A stretch of 35,777 nt of DNA from Fusobacterium_C necrophorum_A. GTDB lineage: Bacteria > Fusobacteriota > Fusobacteriia > Fusobacteriales > Fusobacteriaceae. The position numbers and the translations under genes were made by a program. This document shows, one piece after another, positions 6,636 to 13,753 of the stretch. Where the stretch lies: assembly GCF_004134945.1 (NCBI RefSeq), contig NZ_SBAP01000025.1, forward strand, positions 1 to 35,777, in the 5' to 3' direction. The notes beneath the pieces are model-generated. The model was not told the DNA's origin. It did no database searches and was given only the letters and a program-made list of their open reading frames with translations. Every line of letters begins with the position of its first letter. Within the stretch, counting starts at the first letter, position 1.

Positions 6636-7742
6636 ATGAAAAAAAAAGTAAGTCTTCTTCGAAAAAAAAATGGCTTGTTTAATCAAGCTACCTTATCATT
6701 GCACCAGGAAATGCTAGATAGCTTAGAAGTTTTTCCTGAAGATAAAGACATCAGTCTTTTTTATTCAAAAGAAGAAGGAAAGATTGAGTTAATCAAAGGA
6801 AAAAAAGAAGAAAAAGAAGAGAAAGATAGAAATGGAAACTTAATTTCATTTCAAGGGAATCGAAAAGTAATCTTTTCTGGAAGTAAAAAACAAGCTTCTG
6901 CAAGAATTGCTAAACTATCTATTCCTTTCCTAGTATTAAAATCTATGGGACTAACAGAAAATCCTTATCTTTCTATTTATTGTGAGCCTGGAAAAGTGAT
7001 TATGAAAGGAGTAAGCATGGGAAAAATATATACCGTTAAAGTGAATAAAGGAGGAATTGGAAAAACTTTTACTGCTGTTCAGGTAGGACATGGGCTGGCT
7101 CTGAACGGATATAAAGTTCTATTATTAACATCAGATAGTCAAAATAATATTTTACATTATACCTTATCTAAAGAAATGTTTTCAAAACTTCCTGAAAAAT
7201 ATGATATGGCAAAAGGGCTAAGACATGCTGTTTTATTCGGAGATAAAGAAGATTACTATATTAAATTAAGAAAGAATTTATATTGTCTACCAGCAGAATC
7301 ATCAGTTTTTACAAAAAAATTTGAACAGGAATTTCCAATGTATTTGGAGAAGAAAAAAGAAGAATACGATTATATACTAATTGATAGTATCCCGACCATG
7401 GATATTGATAAAGTGTTTGTGGAATGTTCAGATTATGTGATTCTACCGACTTTTTGCGATTTTCCAACGTTTCATGGAACTCAAAATGTGTTACAAACAG
7501 GAATTGAGAAAGTTCATTCTATTTTAGTAAACAAATATAAGCCAACTAAAATACAAAAAGAGTTTTTAGAACAACTTCAAAAAATGTTAGAAGAAACTGA
7601 TATTGTTTTTCCTAAGCCAATTCGAGAATTAGCTCAAATTGAAAATTTATTGCAAAAAGGAAAAACAATATGGGAAACGCAAGCTAAAAATATGGATGAC
7701 TGTAAAAATTCTTTTTTAGATATATTAGAAGCTATGATATAA
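6636..7742 (+). CDS. ParA-type ATPase with two N-terminal AbrB-like repeats
   Basis: ParA ATPases move or anchor DNA. Residues about 1-45 (NQATLSLHQEMLDSLEV...) and 78-125 (ARIAKLSIPFLVLKSMGL...) share a pattern resembling the swapped-hairpin AbrB/SpoVT DNA-binding fold, so I read them as a tandem pair. A ParA domain begins at M128: Walker A NKGGIGKT (137-144), LLLTSDSQNN in place of the usual D-x-D-x-Q, and YILIDSIPTMD as switch II. I chose the ATG at 6636 after GGAGG; a GTG further upstream lies inside the palindrome. AAAGGAG at 7003-7009 stands before the in-frame ATG at 7017, so ParA could also be made alone. No ParB is obvious; the 216-residue product at 8319 is a candidate. Confidence 0.7.
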   Translation: MKKKVSLLRKKNGLFNQATLSLHQEMLDSLEVFPEDKDISLFYSKEEGKIELIKGKKEEKEEKDRNGNLISFQGNRKVIFSGSKKQASARIAKLSIPFLVLKSMGLTENPYLSIYCEPGKVIMKGVSMGKIYTVKVNKGGIGKTFTAVQVGHGLALNGYKVLLLTSDSQNNILHYTLSKEMFSKLPEKYDMAKGLRHAVLFGDKEDYYIKLRKNLYCLPAESSVFTKKFEQEFPMYLEKKKEEYDYILIDSIPTMDIDKVFVECSDYVILPTFCDFPTFHGTQNVLQTGIEKVHSILVNKYKPTKIQKEFLEQLQKMLEETDIVFPKPIRELAQIENLLQKGKTIWETQAKNMDDCKNSFLDILEAMI

Positions 7743-7763
7743 GAACTATGGAAGGAGGAAAGC

Positions 7764-8261
7764 ATGTATTCAACATTCAAAACTTTCTTAGAAATTGTAG
7801 AAAAGATCTTAGGGGCATTCACAGGATTCTATGTTTTTTTTGGAGGTATTGCCATGATTCCTTTGTATATCACAGGAAGTATTGGTTTTCAAAAGATATT
7901 GATGGGTTTCGGAGTTTTAGGGTTGTACTGGTTACTCTTCTTTTTGGTATCTTACATAGTAGAATATTTTAATCTGGAAAATGATTTTAGTCTAAAATTT
8001 AACAAAAAACTTCCTTTTGGTATATTTTTTTTAGCTGCTTTACAATCTTTATGTAGAATAATTTATACTTTATTGACTATGTTTGTTTATCGAGATATTC
8101 TTTTTGCTACTATTTTTTGGGGAGTAAACCTTTTTGCTTTCTTATTTGCTTCCAGTAAATTCCCATTTATTTCCTATATCTTCTATATTATTATTGGAAT
8201 TTTAGTAATTAGCAGAGGGGTAGATATGTTATTAGAAAAGATACTGGAAGATTATCATTAA
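7764..8261 (+). CDS. polytopic membrane protein of unknown function
   Basis: The product has 165 residues with about four hydrophobic spans: around 15-38 (ILGAFTGFYVFFGGIAMIPL), 42-67, 83-105 and 130-155. It should sit in the inner membrane. GGAGGAAAG precedes the ATG, 21 bases after the parA stop, so it is probably cotranscribed with it. No family is recognised. Entry exclusion or a membrane anchor would fit the setting, without direct support. Confidence 0.6.
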   Translation: MYSTFKTFLEIVEKILGAFTGFYVFFGGIAMIPLYITGSIGFQKILMGFGVLGLYWLLFFLVSYIVEYFNLENDFSLKFNKKLPFGIFFLAALQSLCRIIYTLLTMFVYRDILFATIFWGVNLFAFLFASSKFPFISYIFYIIIGILVISRGVDMLLEKILEDYH

Positions 8262-8276
8262 AATATAGATTATAGA

Positions 8277-8302
8277 AAAAAGTGACACATGTGTCACTTT
8301 TT
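8277..8302. repeat. repeated palindrome, copy 3
   Basis: This perfect 26-bp palindrome has the shared core, with five A before and five T after it. It lies 15 bases after the membrane-protein stop and 16 bases before the next start. Confidence 0.85.
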
Positions 8303-8318
8303 GAAAGGAGAGATATAG

Positions 8319-8969
8319 ATGGCAGATTCATTGCAAAATATGAAAGATTTATTACAACAAAGAAAAATGGCAAAAGTCGTTTCAAAGGAAGAACTAGTCT
8401 TTGACTTTAATAAAGTTATTGTTTTTGAAGATTGGTTTAAAGACTTAATAGAGGCTACAACAGAAGATCAACATTTTTTAACAGAAAAATCGAAAGAACT
8501 TTTAAATGTGAATGTAAAAGGAATTTTAAATATTGGAAGAATATTAACGGAAGTGTTTGAATTTTCCAGAAAGAAAGAAGCTCCTGAAAAATTTTATTTA
8601 AAATTTTTAGAATGGCATAATATAGAACCAAGGAAAGGTCTTCGTCATAGACATCGATGGGAGCTATATCAAAAAGCTCCGGAGAGTGCAAAACTTATTA
8701 TTGCTACATTGACAATACGAGAAATTGAGGAGCTTTACAAAAATCAGAATTTATTGGAAGATTTTTCCAATGTGACATTGGAAGATGCAAAAGAAATTTT
8801 ACAAAAAAATGTAATAATAAAACCAGAATCACAAATTGATTTTGAACCTTTGTTTCGTTATTCTTTTCTAGAAAAGAAATATCAAAAAAAAATTGATACA
8901 CTAGAAAAAGAGAAAAAAGAGCTAGCAATAGAATTGTTAGAAAAATTAGAAAAGTTATTTAAAGAATGA
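8319..8969 (+). CDS. unknown helical protein, possible ParA partner
   Basis: The 216-residue product is mostly helical. The middle part, VKGILNIGRILTEVFEFSRK followed by KFLEWHNIEPRKGLRHRHRW, resembles the helix-turn-helix style of DUF3102-like phage proteins, and the C-terminal 40 residues (KKYQKKIDTLEKEKKELAIE) form a likely coiled coil. AAAGGAGAG precedes the ATG. It lies in the same palindrome-bounded cluster as the ParA fusion, so a ParB-like or site-binding role is possible but only inferred. Confidence 0.55.
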   Translation: MADSLQNMKDLLQQRKMAKVVSKEELVFDFNKVIVFEDWFKDLIEATTEDQHFLTEKSKELLNVNVKGILNIGRILTEVFEFSRKKEAPEKFYLKFLEWHNIEPRKGLRHRHRWELYQKAPESAKLIIATLTIREIEELYKNQNLLEDFSNVTLEDAKEILQKNVIIKPESQIDFEPLFRYSFLEKKYQKKIDTLEKEKKELAIELLEKLEKLFKE

Positions 8970-9073
8970 GTCAATGGAAGAAGATAAAATTGGAGAATAT
9001 AGAAAAGAAAAATAGAGAGCAGAAATTCAATATAAAAAGAAAGATGATATTATTTATTCCCTTTGATTTTTAG
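8966..9073 (+). CDS. possible 35-residue basic peptide
   Basis: An ATGA overlap with the previous stop opens a 35-codon frame (MSQWKKIKLENIEKKNREQK...) ending just before a strong promoter. Overlap and basic content are the only support. Confidence 0.25.
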   Translation: MSQWKKIKLENIEKKNREQKFNIKRKMILFIPFDF

Positions 9074-9083
9074 AAATAAAAAA

Positions 9084-9112
9084 TTGACAGAATTCTTTTT
9101 TTTCAGTATAAT
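9084..9112 (+). promoter_or_regulatory. consensus promoter before the MORN genes
   Basis: TTGACA (9084-9089), a 17-base spacer and TATAAT (9107-9112) form a perfect sigma-70-type promoter. Transcription should start near 9119, entering a leader of about 100 bases that ends in a terminator. Confidence 0.85.
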
Positions 9113-9118
9113 GAAAAA

Positions 9119-9230
9119 AATAACATCAGAAGAGTTTTTGGGAAAAAATAAGAAAGCCTAAAAATAAGAATCTTCAAATTACATATAACAGAGGAAAAGA
9201 CAAGAAAGCCTTAATGGCTTTCTTTTTTAT
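9119..9230 (+). ncRNA. short leader transcript or attenuator RNA
   Basis: A consensus promoter fires into about 110 bases that hold no good reading frame and end in a strong terminator, so a discrete RNA is expected. AAGAAAGCCT occurs at 9150-9159 and AAGAAAGCC again in the left arm of the terminator (9202-9210). The first copy could pair with GGCTTTCTT and block the terminator hairpin, as in attenuators. A regulated leader for the downstream MORN genes or an independent small RNA would both fit. Confidence 0.5.
9202..9228 (+). terminator. rho-independent terminator
   Basis: AAGAAAGCC (9202-9210) and GGCTTTCTT (9216-9224) form a 9-bp stem with a 5-base loop, running into a T tract. It lies 26 bases before the next start codon, so it acts before the MORN genes rather than after them. 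Confidence 0.85.
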
Positions 9231-9253
9231 TTTTACAGAAAGGGGGATATAGG

Positions 9254-9655
9254 ATGGCAAATAAGTATAAAGAAGATCAAGATAAGTGGATGGATGGTAA
9301 GGTGGAAGGACAATTTAAAGAGTATTATGGAGATGGAAAAGCAGTTCCAAAAGGTCGATATATAGTAGGGTATCAAGATGGAGAAATGAAAGAATTCCAA
9401 GAAACTAGAACTTATACAGAACAAGGAGAAAAAGAAAAGGAGGAGAGCAGATATATTGCAGGGTATCAAAAAGGGGAGTATGAAGAAATGCAAAAAGAAA
9501 AAAATGAAGTAACTCTTTCTGGAGAAAGAATAGAAGTCGAGAAAAAAGAGCAAGAAGAACAAAGAAGACGAAATGAGAATGCTTGGGTGAGGTATGCAGA
9601 AAGAAAGAAAAAGAAAGAAAAAACTATAAACATGGAAAGAGAAGGTCTTGAATGA
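9254..9655 (+). CDS. MORN/YwqK-type repeat protein with variant C-terminal tail
   Basis: The 133-residue product carries short repeats of the Y-x-x-G-x-x-x-G-x(2)-K/E type (GQFKEYYGDGKAVPKGRY, SRYIAGYQKGEYEE), like MORN_2 or YwqK-family proteins, which are often annotated as antitoxins. The C-terminal half is charged. Its end NAWVRYAERKKKKEK... is a looser form of the N-x-W-x-K-K tail seen on other proteins here. AGGGGGATA precedes the ATG. The stop overlaps the next start (ATGA), so the two genes are coupled. Confidence 0.6.
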   Translation: MANKYKEDQDKWMDGKVEGQFKEYYGDGKAVPKGRYIVGYQDGEMKEFQETRTYTEQGEKEKEESRYIAGYQKGEYEEMQKEKNEVTLSGERIEVEKKEQEEQRRRNENAWVRYAERKKKKEKTINMEREGLE

Positions 9656-10059
9656 AAGAAGATATGAAGAAGATAACATATTACTTAAATGGGAAAATAA
9701 AAGAAAAATATCATCTAAATGAACGAGGAAAAAGAGAAGGAGAATATATTCTTTTCACAGAAAATGGAGAACTAGAAACAAAAGGAAATTATAAAGATGG
9801 GATTAAAGATGGTAAATGGGAATATAAAAAAGAAGGATATGACAGTTTCTGGAAAGAGGGAAAAGAAATTAAAATCTCAAGAGGGAGAAATGGAGTAAGA
9901 CAATCTGTTTATGTCCGAGAAGACATTGTGGAAGAATATGTAAACTCTGTTAGAAAATATATTTTTGTAAAAGAAGACGAAATAGAAGTAGAAAAAAGAA
10001 AAGTTTCAAATTCTTGGTCTAAGAAAAAACAAAAAGAAGAAAAGGGGAATGGAAGATAA
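9652..10059 (+). CDS. MORN/YwqK-type repeat protein with N-S-W-S-K-K tail
   Basis: The 135-residue product starts at the ATGA overlap; an ATG at 9664 is an alternative start. Repeats such as NGKIKEKYHLNERGKREGEY and NGELETKGNYKDGIKDGKW are typical MORN_2 hairpins. The end, NSWSKKKQKEEKGNGR, is the shared tail. The repeat domain may bind a protein partner; its role is unknown. It is followed at once by palindrome copy 4. Confidence 0.65.
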   Translation: MKEDMKKITYYLNGKIKEKYHLNERGKREGEYILFTENGELETKGNYKDGIKDGKWEYKKEGYDSFWKEGKEIKISRGRNGVRQSVYVREDIVEEYVNSVRKYIFVKEDEIEVEKRKVSNSWSKKKQKEEKGNGR

Positions 10060-10060
10060 G

Positions 10061-10080
10061 AAGTGACACATGTGTCACTT
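10061..10080. repeat. repeated palindrome, copy 4
   Basis: This perfect 20-bp palindrome, AAGTGACACATGTGTCACTT, begins two bases after the stop of the preceding gene and lies 26 bases before the next start. The flanking A and T runs are missing here, which argues that the core itself is what is conserved. Confidence 0.85.
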
Positions 10081-10106
10081 GATTATTGATTACGGAAGGA
10101 GAAAAT

Positions 10107-11015
10107 ATGGAAAATCAAGAATTTATGCAAAATCCTATCGGGAGACATATTTTATATGACGAACTTGGAAGAAAAAAAGCTTCTTTATATTATGCAGAAA
10201 ATGGAAGTTTAGAAAAACAACAACTTTATTACTATCCGGAAGGAGGAATCCAAGGGATTTTATTTGTACAAAATGGGGAAGGAACTTTGGAACGATTTGA
10301 TCAAAGCGGAAGAAGAATGTTTTATGCTGAAGTTAAATTATCAAAAAATCAACCTATTTTTCATGGAAAATTTCAAAAATTTGATGAAAATGGGAAAGAA
10401 GAAATTAGTGGATACTACTTAAATGGAGAAAAAATAGGAAAATGGAAAGAAATAGATGAGAATGGAAAAAAGATCATAAAGAATTATGAAGAAAAAAAAG
10501 AGAGAAAAACTTCTACATTAGTAAAGAATGGAACAGAATTGGCTTCTGCTGTTGGAATGGTTGGAGAAATTTTGGAAGGAAGAGTTTCCGTAGAACATGG
10601 ATTTCAGAAGTTGACAAAAGCTATTCACGATTTATTGGAAGGAAAAGGAAAAGAATCTCAAGAACAACGTAAGAATCAAAGTATTCAAAAAATAGAAAAC
10701 GATTCTGAAATTATAGAATTTCATGCAAATGGAAATATTAGTTGTCATATCGAATCTATAGATAAAGAAGGAAAAATTCATGGATTTCAACGAGAATATT
10801 GGGGAAATGGGGGAATAAAAAAGATGGCTAATTATGATGAAAATGGAGTTTTAGATGGAGAATGTGTTGAGAAAGATTCTCTTGGAAAAATACTAAAACA
10901 AGCTTTTTATCAAAAAGGAGAATTGGAGAGAATGGAAACAAAAACTTCTTCTGAAAATACAATATTCACAAAAGCAAAAGCAAAAACATTTGATGAAAAT
11001 GAAATGGAGAGATAA
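10107..11015 (+). CDS. MORN/YwqK-type repeat protein, two repeat blocks
   Basis: The 302-residue product has MORN_2-like repeats in two blocks: about residues 12-125 (LYDELGRKKASLYYAENGSL, FDENGKEEISGYYLNGEKIG) and 205-275 (FHANGNISCHIES, YWGNGGIKKMANYDENGVL). They are separated by a helical segment of about 55 residues (NGTELASAVGMVGEILEGRV) and a charged linker. The end, FDENEMER, keeps the terminal Glu-Arg but lacks the Trp motif. I chose the ATG at 10107 after AAGGAGAAA over the TTG at 10086. Its stop codon begins palindrome copy 5. Confidence 0.65.
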   Translation: MENQEFMQNPIGRHILYDELGRKKASLYYAENGSLEKQQLYYYPEGGIQGILFVQNGEGTLERFDQSGRRMFYAEVKLSKNQPIFHGKFQKFDENGKEEISGYYLNGEKIGKWKEIDENGKKIIKNYEEKKERKTSTLVKNGTELASAVGMVGEILEGRVSVEHGFQKLTKAIHDLLEGKGKESQEQRKNQSIQKIENDSEIIEFHANGNISCHIESIDKEGKIHGFQREYWGNGGIKKMANYDENGVLDGECVEKDSLGKILKQAFYQKGELERMETKTSSENTIFTKAKAKTFDENEMER

Positions 11016-11040
11016 AAAGTGAGACATGTGTCACTTTTTA
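11013..11040. repeat. repeated palindrome, copy 5 (one mismatch)
   Basis: This is a 28-bp palindrome with one changed base: GTGAGACATG at 11019-11028 where the other copies read GTGACACATG. It contains the stop of the upstream MORN gene and is followed by AAAAAAGGAG, the ribosome binding site of the next gene. Confidence 0.8.
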
Positions 11041-11057
11041 AAAAAAGGAGAGCAGTT

Positions 11058-11879
11058 ATGGAAACAAAAATTATTCAAGAATTCAAAGGAGAAATTAACG
11101 GAGTAGAATTTTCTGATGCATATATTTATCGAACAGTTGAATATCTAGGAAATGCGATTGAAGAAAAATTTGGACTTTTACCCCAGAATTTTATCAAAGA
11201 TTTGAGAGATACGATAGAAACAGTATCTTTAAAATATGAAGCTTTTGATTTCTCTGTTTTAGAGAATAGCATTTTAGAAAGCTTGGAAAATGCAAAATTT
11301 AGCAAAGAATTATTTATCAATTATGATGGTTTACAATGGAAGATGGAGGAAATTAACAAAAAAATAGGGAATGGTAGATATGATTTTTTCCCAGAGCATG
11401 AAATGGAAGATTGGAGAAAAGAAGCACTTAAATTAGAAAATGAAGGAAAGGATGTATGTATTTTGGTAGGATGTCATCCAGAATTTAGAAAATTAGAAGA
11501 ATTAGAAGATTTTTCTGTATTTTATAATACAAGTCCATGTATATTAGCTGTATCTGACAACGAAGAGAAATTAGAAAAAGAATTTAATCCAAATGTGAGA
11601 GGATATTATAAAAATGGGATAAAATTCTTTACAGCAGATTTAGCTGTAATTACCTTCCCTTGTAGAGAAGATTTAGAAGATAGAGAATTCTATCCAAGCG
11701 TTTTCAATGCTCCAAATGGGATTGTAAAGATAGATGAAATCAAAAAAATAGTAGATTATAAATTAGAATATGGAATGGATAAAAATTTAGAAGAAAAAGA
11801 AGGAACAGATGGAAAAGGAAACATTTCAAACTCTTGGAGTAAGAAAAAATCAAAAGAAGAGAATAGCAACGAAAGATAA
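11058..11879 (+). CDS. unknown protein with N-S-W-S-K-K tail
   Basis: The 273-residue product is not a family I recognise. The body is acidic and mixed alpha/beta, with CILVGCHPEFRKLEELEDF and VRGYYKNGIKFFTADLAVIT as the most distinctive stretches. The last residues, NSWSKKKSKEENSNER, nearly repeat the tail of the 9652 gene. I chose the ATG at 11058 after AAGGAGAG; a GTG at 11019 lies inside the palindrome. It stands 18 bases before the primase gene, and the shared tail suggests both products act at the same step. Confidence 0.6.
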   Translation: METKIIQEFKGEINGVEFSDAYIYRTVEYLGNAIEEKFGLLPQNFIKDLRDTIETVSLKYEAFDFSVLENSILESLENAKFSKELFINYDGLQWKMEEINKKIGNGRYDFFPEHEMEDWRKEALKLENEGKDVCILVGCHPEFRKLEELEDFSVFYNTSPCILAVSDNEEKLEKEFNPNVRGYYKNGIKFFTADLAVITFPCREDLEDREFYPSVFNAPNGIVKIDEIKKIVDYKLEYGMDKNLEEKEGTDGKGNISNSWSKKKSKEENSNER

Positions 11880-11897
11880 AAATACAAGAGGAAAAAA

Positions 11898-13655
11898 ATG
11901 AAAGAAAGAATTTCGAAAGAGAAAATTCAAGAATTAAGAGAATATTTAGGAGATTATTTAATAGAGAAAGGGATCAATATACGTTCTAATTTTCGTTGTT
12001 TTTCTCCAGAACATGAAGATCGACATCCTTCTATGTCTTTTTATAAACCTGCAAATATTTGTAAATGTTTTGCATGTGGTGAAAAATATGATATTTTCAA
12101 ACTAGTTGGAATGGAATATGGATTGATAGATTTTCGAAGCCAATTAGAAAAAGTTTTAGAAATATATGAGAAAAAAGAACGGGAAGTAGGGAATGTAGAA
12201 AGTATCTATGAAAAAAAAGTTATTGAAAACAACAATTCAAAATTAAAAAATAAAGAAGATTACACAAATTATTTTTTAGAATGCAAAAAAAGAATTGGAG
12301 AATGTACTTATTTGCAAGAAAGAGGAATTTCAAAAGAAATAGCTGAGTTTTATAATCTTGGTTATGATCCTAATTATAAAGTAAAAAATAGAGAAACAGG
12401 AGAATATGAAACATGGAAGGTAATTGTTTTTCCTGTCTATTATGATGCATTTGTAGTTCGGAATATTGCTAAAGAAGCGAATATTGAAGAAGATAATAAA
12501 AAAAATCGAATGAGAAAAAAGGGAAATGAAATTTTTAATTATTGGGAATTGCAACATCATCCCAGTAAAGCTTTTTTCATTGTAGAAGGAATTATGGATG
12601 CTCTTTCCATTTCTCAAGTGGGTGGAAAAGCGATTTCTTTAAACGGGGTGAACAATATTGATTTATTTCTAAAGAAAATAAAAGAAAATCAACCTAAAAA
12701 TGTATTTTACATTCAATTGGATGAGGATAAAAGAGGGCAACAATTTCAAAAAGAATTGTATAAAAAAATGAAGGAAGAGGGATTTAAAGTCGAAAGTATT
12801 CATATTTTAGAAGGATACAAAGATGCAAATGAATTTTTAATACAAAATCCGAAAAGATTTCAAAGAGCTATTTATAGTCAATTGGAAAAAGATAAAATAA
12901 AATCGCATAAAAATATATATGAAGGAGGAAAAAATATGTCAAAAATTGTAGAAGTAATTCAAGAAAGATTAGAAAAAGGAAAAGAAAACGGATTTAAAGG
13001 AATCCAAACTGTAATTTCTCAAGAAGACTTACAGAAAGCGACCGGAATGGAGAAAGAAACATTTCAAAAAGAATTAAAAGAGTTAATTGAAGCAAAAAAA
13101 GTTTTCTATCATGTGGAAAAAGAAGAAAAAATCGCCTACGATGGCTCTTTCTATGAAACTGAAAAAGGAAGTCCCAAATGGTCTTTCTCAAAAGATTGGA
13201 TTCATCACACATTAGAGAGAGAAGAAAAATTTAGGGAAACTCGTTTAGAAAAAAGAAGAGAAGGAAGAGAAAATGATTTTCAAGAAAAAATGAAAATCAT
13301 AAATTCTTTAGATTTGGGAGATGAGGAACGAAAAGTTTTTGAAACAATTCATAAAATGACAGAAGATAAAGCTTATGTTTTTCAAAAAGATTTGTTTAAA
13401 GAAACAAAAATGAATTTTGATGATTTTAAGACAGCGATACAAGAATTAAAAGAAAACAAATTATTATATCAGGCGAAAATTGCTAAAAAGTTAGAACAAA
13501 CGGGAGAGGTGAAAGAAGACTGGGTGATTACTAACTCTAAAGTAATGTTAGCAAGAATTTTAGAAAGAGAAAGCATTAAACAAGAAATAGGAGTTATTCC
13601 CAAAAAAAATGCTTGGGGTAAGAAAATAGAAAAGAATCGAGGACTAGAAAGATAA
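11898..13655 (+). CDS. DnaG-like primase with N-A-W-G-K-K tail
   Basis: The protein makes RNA primers, probably on the single strand arriving by conjugation. A CHC2-type zinc finger includes Cys34, His39, Cys57 and Cys60 (CFSPEH ... CFACG). A Toprim fold follows, with Glu230 in IVEGIMDALS and LDEDKRG at about 274-280. The C-terminal 240 residues contain winged-helix-like segments in place of a helicase-binding domain. The end, NAWGKKIEKNRGLER, is the shared tail. An internal in-frame ATG at 12936 follows GAAGGAGGAA, so the C-terminal part could be made separately. At 585 residues it is of normal size. AAGAGGAAA precedes the ATG. Confidence 0.8.
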   Translation: MKERISKEKIQELREYLGDYLIEKGINIRSNFRCFSPEHEDRHPSMSFYKPANICKCFACGEKYDIFKLVGMEYGLIDFRSQLEKVLEIYEKKEREVGNVESIYEKKVIENNNSKLKNKEDYTNYFLECKKRIGECTYLQERGISKEIAEFYNLGYDPNYKVKNRETGEYETWKVIVFPVYYDAFVVRNIAKEANIEEDNKKNRMRKKGNEIFNYWELQHHPSKAFFIVEGIMDALSISQVGGKAISLNGVNNIDLFLKKIKENQPKNVFYIQLDEDKRGQQFQKELYKKMKEEGFKVESIHILEGYKDANEFLIQNPKRFQRAIYSQLEKDKIKSHKNIYEGGKNMSKIVEVIQERLEKGKENGFKGIQTVISQEDLQKATGMEKETFQKELKELIEAKKVFYHVEKEEKIAYDGSFYETEKGSPKWSFSKDWIHHTLEREEKFRETRLEKRREGRENDFQEKMKIINSLDLGDEERKVFETIHKMTEDKAYVFQKDLFKETKMNFDDFKTAIQELKENKLLYQAKIAKKLEQTGEVKEDWVITNSKVMLARILERESIKQEIGVIPKKNAWGKKIEKNRGLER

Positions 13656-13680
13656 AAAGTGACACATGTGTCACTTTTTA
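13653..13680. repeat. repeated palindrome, copy 6
   Basis: This is a perfect 28-bp palindrome. It contains the primase stop codon and is followed by AAAAAGGAGG. Here the next large gene starts 73 bases later, after a second ribosome binding site. Confidence 0.85.
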
Positions 13681-13753
13681 AAAAAGGAGGAAATCTTAGT
13701 GTATCTTATCCGGTGACGTGGAAGGTGGAATATGAAACTGGAAGGGAGGAAAT

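Noticed and set aside
7748..7972. 74-codon frame beginning just before the membrane-protein gene.
   Set aside because: The 165-residue frame starting at 7764 has the ribosome binding site at proper distance and coherent membrane spans; the other frame is its shadow.
9233..9679. 148-codon minus-strand frame opposite the first MORN gene.
   Set aside because: The product is a Phe/Leu/Ser-rich shadow of purine-rich coding sequence, with no ribosome binding site.
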